Origin: an uncultured Caulobacter sp.
Lineage (GTDB): Bacteria; Pseudomonadota; Alphaproteobacteria; Caulobacterales; Caulobacteraceae
Assembly: GCA_913776195.1 (NCBI GenBank)
Contig: CAJYMH010000018.1
Location: 1-41,399 of the forward strand
Reading direction: 5' to 3'
Length of the DNA: 41,399 nucleotides
The notes under the pieces were generated by a model. That model was not told where the DNA came from, searched no databases, and worked only from the letters and a program-made list of their open reading frames with translations. The translations under genes and the position numbers were made by a program. Below are positions 36,750-41,399 of this stretch, piece by piece (position 1 is the first letter of the stretch; the number at the start of each line of letters is the position of its first letter).

Positions 36750-37693
36750 TGCTCGCCCGCGTGGCTGACAGCCTATACTGGACCGGCCGCTATCTTGAGC
36801 GCGCCGAACATCTGTCGCGACTCTCTGACGTGATGCTCAACGCCACCTTGGATCAGAGCGACTCCGGGCTTCAGGCGGCGCGTATCGCCCTGGCCGCCCT
36901 CGGCGACGAGGAAGGCTCCAAGACAGCCTCGCCCTATGAGGCGGCTCGCGGCCTGGTGCTGAACCGCGATGATCCCAACTCGGTCGTCTCGTCCCTGGCC
37001 CGCGCGCGCGAAAACGCCCGCCAAGTCCGCGACCAGATCACCACCGAGACCTGGGAGCGGCTGAACATGCTCTATCTGCGCATGACCAGCGGCGAGGCGG
37101 AGCGCGCCTTCGAAAGCGGCTCGTCCGCCTTCCTGCATGAGGTCATCGCCGACCTACACACCTTCAAGGGCGCCGCCGACGCCACCATGAGCCATGGCGA
37201 GGGCTGGCGTTTCCTGATGCTCGGCGCCCATCTGGAGCGGGCGCAGCTGATCGCCCGCCTGTTGGAGGTCGGCTTCGGCGAGGCGCGGACGGTGCAAGCC
37301 ACCGACCGCATCGCCCTGATGAGCCTGCTGCGCATGGCCTGCGCCCTGGAGCCCTACCTGCGCGCCTATACCGCCGAGATCGAGCCGAGGCACATTCTGG
37401 AATTCCTGCTGTTCAGCGAGGACTTCCCACGCTCCATCCGCTTCACCACGACCCAGATGGAGCTGCACTTGAGCAAGGTGGCGCGCCACATGGAGAGCGC
37501 CGCCAGCGGGGGGCACCCGGAACGCGTCGCCGGGCGCCTGAAGGCCCGCCTGGAGTTCGCGGATATCGAGGAGCTGGAGGCCGTCGGCGCCAGCGGCCTC
37601 CTGGCCCAGGTGGTCAACGAATGCGGCCGCATCCACCAGGCCATCTACGACACCTTCGTCGCCTATCCGCTCGAACTGAGGCTGCCGGCCTGA
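36746..37693 (+). CDS. Alpha-E domain-containing protein (DUF403)
   Basis: The 315-residue, mostly helical product starts MMLARVADSLYWTGRYLERA EHLSRL, the defining N-terminus of alpha-E proteins. Later ARENARQVRDQITTETWERL, FLMLGAHLERAQLIARLLEV and FPRSIRFTTTQMELHLSKVA also fit. The family has no known activity and always accompanies the permuted ATP-grasp protein. Its start overlaps the ATP-grasp stop (ATGA, 36746-36749) and its stop shares one base with the transglutaminase start (TGATG), so the three products are probably made in a fixed ratio and may act as a complex. Confidence 0.92.
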   Translation: MMLARVADSLYWTGRYLERAEHLSRLSDVMLNATLDQSDSGLQAARIALAALGDEEGSKTASPYEAARGLVLNRDDPNSVVSSLARARENARQVRDQITTETWERLNMLYLRMTSGEAERAFESGSSAFLHEVIADLHTFKGAADATMSHGEGWRFLMLGAHLERAQLIARLLEVGFGEARTVQATDRIALMSLLRMACALEPYLRAYTAEIEPRHILEFLLFSEDFPRSIRFTTTQMELHLSKVARHMESAASGGHPERVAGRLKARLEFADIEELEAVGASGLLAQVVNECGRIHQAIYDTFVAYPLELRLPA

Positions 37694-38670
37694 TGCTTCT
37701 CGAAGTCCGTCACGTCACCCAGTACCACTACGCCCAGCCCGTGCGCGAAAGCGTCATGGAGCTTTGGATGCAGCCCCAGAAAGGCGGCCGCCAGCGCCTG
37801 GTCAGCTTCGAGCTGGACGTGGAGCCCGCCGCCCAGCTGTTCTCCTACGGCGACACCTTCGGCAACGCCGTCTATCACTTCGACGTCCCGCAGCCGCACG
37901 ACCGCCTGACCATCGTCGCCCGCTCGGCGGTGGAGACCCAACCCGACCTCATCCTGCCCGAGGCGCTGGACGCGGGCGAATGGGATCGCCTGCGCAGCGA
38001 TTTCGTCCGTGGCGAAGCCTTCGACTTCCTGCACGACCATGGCTACGCCCGCCGGACCGAGGCGCTGCAGGCCTTCATGGACAGGCACGACATCGCCGAC
38101 CTGCGCCGGCGCGATCCGCTGACCGCCCTTCGGATGCTGAACAAGACGATCTACAACGCCTTCGACTACGAGCCCGGCGTGACCGAGGCCGACAGTCCGA
38201 TCGATGAGGCGCTTGAGGCGGGGCGCGGGGTTTGCCAGGACTTCGCCCACATCATGATCGCCATCTGCCGATCCTGGGGCGTGCCGGCGCGCTACGTTTC
38301 CGGCTACCTGTTCACCGACCGCGAGGCCGGGGACCGCTCCGATCCCGACGCCACCCACGCCTGGATCGAGGTGTTTCTGCCGACCCTGCGCTGGATCGGC
38401 TTTGATCCGACCAACAACATGATGACCGGCGAACGCCACATCGCCGTAGCCGTGGGCCGCGACTACGCCGACGTGCCGCCTTCACGAGGTGTCTACAAGG
38501 GCGACGCCGAAAGCCAGCTGGCCGTGGGCGTCTCAGTCCGCCGCGCCCGCGCCGCCCTGGCCGAGCCGGAGTTCATGCGCGTCGCCCGCCCCGCCTTCGC
38601 CGGCGTTCGCCGCCGATCCGACGGCGAGGCCTATCGCCACGACCAGCAGCAGCAGCAACAGCAGCAGTAG
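37693..38670 (+). CDS. Transglutaminase-like cysteine protease family protein with poly-Gln tail
   Basis: The 325-residue product has the N-terminal beta domain (LLEVRHVTQYHYAQPVRESV, SYGDTFGNAVYHFDVPQPHD) and a transglutaminase core with triad Cys181 in GRGVCQDFAHIM, His222 in DATHAWIEVF and Asp238 in GFDPTNN. Bacterial members are usually proteases or peptide ligases rather than protein crosslinkers. The protein ends with eight consecutive glutamines (38644-38667) directly before the stop. It is the third gene of the coupled ATP-grasp/alpha-E/transglutaminase trio and could trim, transfer or cleave the peptide bond made by the ATP-grasp partner (inference). Confidence 0.92.
   Translation: MLLEVRHVTQYHYAQPVRESVMELWMQPQKGGRQRLVSFELDVEPAAQLFSYGDTFGNAVYHFDVPQPHDRLTIVARSAVETQPDLILPEALDAGEWDRLRSDFVRGEAFDFLHDHGYARRTEALQAFMDRHDIADLRRRDPLTALRMLNKTIYNAFDYEPGVTEADSPIDEALEAGRGVCQDFAHIMIAICRSWGVPARYVSGYLFTDREAGDRSDPDATHAWIEVFLPTLRWIGFDPTNNMMTGERHIAVAVGRDYADVPPSRGVYKGDAESQLAVGVSVRRARAALAEPEFMRVARPAFAGVRRRSDGEAYRHDQQQQQQQQ
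38644..38667 (+). repeat. CAG/CAA microsatellite encoding a C-terminal Gln8 tail
   Basis: Eight in-frame glutamine codons (seven CAG and one CAA in fifth place) precede the TAG stop at 38668-38670. Slippage by three bases would change only tail length; other changes would shift into the following sequence. Such tracts are unusual in bacterial coding ends. Confidence 0.95.
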
Positions 38671-38737
38671 AGCCGCCGCTTCCCAAGCCGCTCCGTCATG
38701 CCACTATGGCTTGCAAAAGAAAACGGAGGACGCGCGG

Positions 38738-39931
38738 GTGCTGGAAGGTCTGAAGGTCGTCGAGTTCGCCACCTACATCGCCGCCCCCGGCGCGGCGGGG
38801 ATCATGGCCGACTGGGGCGCGGAGGTTATCAAGGTCGAGGCCCTGGACGGCGATCCCATGCGCCAGTTCTTCAGCACCATCGGCTCCGACCAGGCCGACA
38901 ACCCGGTCTTCGATCTGGACAACCGGGGCAAGCGGGCGATCGCCCTGGACATCCGGACGGAGGCGGGGCGCGAGGCCTTGGTCCGGCTCGCGCGACAGGC
39001 CGACATCTTTCTCACCAACGTCCGCCCCGGGGCGCTCAAGCGGTCGCGGCTGGATCACGAGACTCTACGGGCGGAGAACCCTCGCCTCATCTACTGCAGC
39101 CTGACCGGCTATGGGCTCCTGGGCGCGGACGCTGACAAGCCAGGCATGGACGTGGCGGCCTTCTGGTCGCGCGCCGGCGTCGGCTCCCTGACCGCGCCCA
39201 AGGGGTCCGAGCCTTTCCCCATCCGTACGGGCATGGGTGATCACGTCTGCTCCCTGGCCACCACATCGGCGATCCTGGCGGCGGTGATCGAGCGTGGGCG
39301 AACCGGCGTCGGGCGGCTGGTGGAGACCTCGCTGCTGCGGGCCGGCATCTACGCCATCGGCTCGGACATGGCGATCCAGCTGAAGATGGGCCGCATTGCC
39401 TCCACCCGCCCGCGCGAACAGGCGGTGCAGCCCCTGGCCAACTTCTTCCGCACAGCGGAGGGCAAGTGGATCTGCCTGCTGCCACGCCAGGGATCGACCG
39501 ACTGGCCCCGCATCGCGGCGGCGGCGGGGCGTCCTGAGCTGGCGGACGATCCCCGCTTCGCGAGCGCCAAAGCCCGACGGGAAAACGCCGCCGCCCTCGT
39601 GGCCGAATTGGATAAGGCCTTCGCCGCCCTGTCTTACATCGACGCCGCCAATGCGCTGGATGAAGCAGACATCACGTGGGGTCCGTATCAGACGCCCGCC
39701 GAATTGGTGCAGGATCCGCAGGCCCACGCAGCTGGCTGCTTCGTGGAGACGCCGGACGGATCGGGCGGCGCCTTCACCGCTCCCGGCGGTCCGGCGCGCT
39801 TCCCTGGCGCAGACGATGGTCCCAAGGGCCCAGCCCCGAGGCTCGGCGAACATACCCGCGAGGTGCTGGCCGAACTGGGCTACGACGCGGAGGAGATCGA
39901 GGCGATGATCGCCGGAAAGGCCGCGGCCTAG
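38738..39931 (+). CDS. Family III CoA-transferase (CaiB/BaiF type)
   Basis: The 397-residue product transfers CoA between carboxylic acids. It starts LEGLKVVEFATYIAAPGAAG, then IMADWGAEVIKVE, NRGKRAIALDIRTEAGREAL, FLTNVRPGALKR and LIYCSLTGYG. The catalytic aspartate is Asp138 in KPGMDVAAFW. The later parts (ISATRGRE-type) and the C-terminal AEL-like linker are present. The acids involved are unknown. GTG 38738 is well supported by GGAGG eight bases upstream; 67 bases separate it from the transglutaminase stop, so it may or may not belong to that transcript. Its stop overlaps the convergent transglycosylase stop in a CTAG (39928-39931). Confidence 0.92.
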   Translation: MLEGLKVVEFATYIAAPGAAGIMADWGAEVIKVEALDGDPMRQFFSTIGSDQADNPVFDLDNRGKRAIALDIRTEAGREALVRLARQADIFLTNVRPGALKRSRLDHETLRAENPRLIYCSLTGYGLLGADADKPGMDVAAFWSRAGVGSLTAPKGSEPFPIRTGMGDHVCSLATTSAILAAVIERGRTGVGRLVETSLLRAGIYAIGSDMAIQLKMGRIASTRPREQAVQPLANFFRTAEGKWICLLPRQGSTDWPRIAAAAGRPELADDPRFASAKARRENAAALVAELDKAFAALSYIDAANALDEADITWGPYQTPAELVQDPQAHAAGCFVETPDGSGGAFTAPGGPARFPGADDGPKGPAPRLGEHTREVLAELGYDAEEIEAMIAGKAAA

Positions 39932-40770
39932 GCCTTGCCCTTGTTGGCTTCCGCCAAGACGCGAAGCATTTCGGAGGTGAACAGCGACCCGCCCAGACTA
40001 CGGGTCGAGTTTTCGCCGCCCATCGCCAGGTCGAAGGGATCGTCGGTCTTCTGCGACCCGCGCAGGATGAACTCCACCAGCGCCTGTTGCTGCTGGATGC
40101 GATCCTTTCGGTCGGCGGAGGCGTACTGGATGAAGCCGGTCTGCGGCCGCTCGCCCACCGCCTCCTCGGGACCACCCGTGCGCGTCAGGTTCGCATAGAC
40201 CTCGCCCACCGTGGCCGCGCGGCCGCCGCGATAGAAGATCGAACGATTGGCTTGCGCCGCTTCCGGGAAGAGAGCCGCGGCGCTGGCGTTGGGGCTGGCG
40301 TTCACCGCCTCGATCAGCTTGGCGGAGCCCTTCGGCCCAAGAAAGTGCGCGGCGTAAAGCTCGCCCGCCGTCGGCGTGCGGCCGGTGCGCCCACGTAGGT
40401 AGGACGCGTGGTCCGAGGCCAACTCCCCCGCCATCAGCGACGCCGCGTGGGGATCAAGCTTCAGCCCCATCACCGCCTTGCGCGCCTCCGACCCGCCGGC
40501 CACCTGAAAACGACCGGAGCTGTCCTGGCCGATCATGTCGGCATAGCGGGCGTAGCCGTACTTGGATCCGTGCTTCTTGAGCGTCGACAGCCACGTCTGG
40601 TCCACGAACTGGAACAGGCCGGCGGCGCTGGACGTCCCGGCCTTGGCGGTCGGGTTGTATCCGCTCTCGCGCTTGGCGGTCTTCATCAGGAACGAGAAAT
40701 CGACCCCCGTCGCGCTGGATGCGCGCTGGATGGCGCTCTCGACGACTCCCCGGATGGACTGCACGGTCAT
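39928..40770 (-). CDS. Lytic transglycosylase (SLT-domain) protein, probably cell-cycle regulated
   Basis: The 280-residue product has an N-terminal SLT-type muramidase fold: the catalytic Glu35 in KRESGYNPTAKAG followed by SSAAGLFQFVDQTWLSTL and later LYAAHFLGPKGSAKLIEAV. There is no signal peptide, so export would be non-classical or through another apparatus, as for flagellar or injection-type muramidases. The C-terminal third (RKDRIQQQQALVEFILRGSQ, then GGSLFTSEMLRVLAE) resembles the hydrophobic tail of Caulobacter flagellar or chemotaxis-linked muramidases. A perfect CtrA-type box lies 25 bases upstream of the start, which suggests control by the cell-cycle master regulator. Peptidoglycan remodelling for flagella or division is inference. 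Confidence 0.88.
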   Translation of the reverse strand: MTVQSIRGVVESAIQRASSATGVDFSFLMKTAKRESGYNPTAKAGTSSAAGLFQFVDQTWLSTLKKHGSKYGYARYADMIGQDSSGRFQVAGGSEARKAVMGLKLDPHAASLMAGELASDHASYLRGRTGRTPTAGELYAAHFLGPKGSAKLIEAVNASPNASAAALFPEAAQANRSIFYRGGRAATVGEVYANLTRTGGPEEAVGERPQTGFIQYASADRKDRIQQQQALVEFILRGSQKTDDPFDLAMGGENSTRSLGGSLFTSEMLRVLAEANKGKA

Positions 40771-40792
40771 GGTCCTTGGATCACACCGACAC

Positions 40793-40811
40793 GGTTAATC
40801 GGTGGTTAACC
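40793..40811. promoter_or_regulatory. CtrA-type binding site (TTAA-N7-TTAAC)
   Basis: TTAA (40795-40798), seven bases and TTAAC (40806-40810) match the CtrA consensus exactly. The flanking bases complete a symmetric GGTTAA-N7-TTAACC. The site lies 25 bases before the lytic transglycosylase start on the minus strand and 121 bases before the tonB start on the plus strand, so it most likely serves the former. Confidence 0.75.
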
Positions 40812-40852
40812 ATGCAAATCCCGCCGGGCAACTTATGCCGATCCCAAGAGAT

Positions 40853-40884
40853 TACAAATGTACACTTTGTGATTTACGAATGTA
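40853..40884. promoter_or_regulatory. Two BlaI/MecI-like operator sites upstream of tonB
   Basis: TACAAATGTA (40853-40862) is a TACA-N2-TGTA palindrome, the consensus for BlaI/MecI/CopY-type repressors. TACGAATGTA (40875-40884) matches it at all but one outer-arm base. The two centres are 22 bp apart, about two helix turns, so they face the same side of the DNA. They end 47 bases before the tonB ATG, where they would cover its promoter. Confidence 0.6.
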
Positions 40885-40931
40885 GTTTTCCATGAGACCG
40901 TTGGGCGTCCACAACGACAGGGAGCCTAGCC

Positions 40932-41399
40932 ATGCTCGTCCAACCCGCCCTCGCAAACGCTGTCCCACCATGGGAGCGCGCCGAGCATGCCCGCCCACGC
41001 CTGTCGCGCGGCGCCGTGATCGCTCTCAGCGCTTCGCTCGCTGTCCACGCCGCCCTGGGCGCCTATCTCTACTATCGCAAATTCGTCCTGCCCGAGGCGC
41101 GGCTCAGCCCTCAGGAGCAGATCATCAGCCTCGAGCGCTACATCCCGACGCCGCCTCCCCCGCCTTCGACGCCTCAGTTGACGCCGCCCCGGACGGTCAA
41201 CCTGCACCAGGCGGCCCCGAACCCGATCATTCCTGACATCACCATTCCGGCCGTCATCGCGCCGCCGGGGCCAATCGAACCCGGGCCGCTGACCACGCTG
41301 ATCCAGCCGCCCGCACAGGCGGTCTCGCCCCCGACGCCGCCCGCGCCGCCGGTCATCATCCGCCCAACCTGGCTGAAGCGCCCGGGCGCGGCGGAGATG
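40932..41399 (+). CDS. Energy-transducing TonB protein, N-terminal part (3' truncated by window edge)
   Basis: The frame is open from ATG 40932 to the window end (156 codons) with no stop; AGGGAG lies seven bases upstream. A cytoplasmic N-terminus of about 25 residues leads to one membrane helix (about 27-48, GAVIALSASLAVHAALGAYL). The helix contains the functional SxxxH motif of TonB (Ser35, His39), which couples to ExbB/ExbD. Then comes a long Pro-rich periplasmic linker (PTPPPPPSTPQL, PPAQAVSPPTPPAPPVIIRP) and the start of the C-terminal domain (WLKRPGAAEM). It drives TonB-dependent receptors. Upstream BlaI-like sites suggest it is repressible. Confidence 0.9.
   Translation, partial: MLVQPALANAVPPWERAEHARPRLSRGAVIALSASLAVHAALGAYLYYRKFVLPEARLSPQEQIISLERYIPTPPPPPSTPQLTPPRTVNLHQAAPNPIIPDITIPAVIAPPGPIEPGPLTTLIQPPAQAVSPPTPPAPPVIIRPTWLKRPGAAEM

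Overview
The window is GC-rich, gene-dense bacterial chromosome that looks like a member of the Caulobacterales (Caulobacter / Phenylobacterium / Brevundimonas type alphaproteobacterium). The reasons are the protein sequences, the gene orders (yfgM-bamB-der, guaB-MAPEG-rsmB-like-guaA, tamA-tamB), frequent GTG/TTG starts, a perfect CtrA-type box (TTAA-N7-TTAAC) in one intergenic region and a TonB gene behind BlaI-like operators. The genus assignment is inference. I see no IS element, prophage, CRISPR array, tRNA or rRNA, and no gene-free stretch longer than about 300 bases.

Left part (1-8.5 kb): the 3' end of radA leads a tight plus-strand run radA-cvpA-purF-BASS transporter-SDR. It meets a minus-strand yfgM-like/bamB/der operon (outer-membrane assembly and ribosome biogenesis). 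The gap between bamB and der is packed with palindromes. From 8.5 to 11.3 kb there are two tandem, apparently paralogous three-gene cassettes: small DUF6249-like membrane protein, ECF sigma factor, small two-helix membrane protein that may be an anti-sigma factor. Next come stand-alone housekeeping or stress genes: a YffB-type thiol reductase, a VOC protein, a GST and a Tat-exported alpha/beta hydrolase.

Middle (14.3-25 kb): the GMP-synthesis operon guaB-MAPEG-RsmB-like methyltransferase-guaA ends in a clear intrinsic terminator. A LysR regulator is divergent from an exported isochorismatase-like hydrolase. ppx/gppA overlaps rlmE. hspQ has a small inverted repeat in its leader. An acyltransferase-3 membrane protein is divergent, by only 4 bases, from a membrane-bound LytTR regulator.

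Right part (25.2-41.4 kb): a partial arginine-succinyltransferase (AST) catabolic operon has an M20 amidohydrolase in front of astA and astD. tamA-tamB (autotransporter/outer-membrane lipid assembly) follows. A translationally coupled trio of circularly permuted ATP-grasp, alpha-E and transglutaminase-like protein resembles predicted peptide/amide-ligase systems of unknown product, and its last protein ends in eight glutamines. A family III CoA-transferase and a convergent lytic transglycosylase come next. The transglycosylase has a CtrA box at its 5' side, and the divergent neighbour is a truncated TonB gene behind two operator-like TACA-N2-TGTA sites spaced 22 bp apart.

Most of the window is ordinary core genome. 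The parts I think most deserve attention are the duplicated ECF cassettes, the ATP-grasp/alpha-E/transglutaminase trio, the CtrA and BlaI-like sites in the last intergenic region, and the M20 hydrolase in the AST operon.
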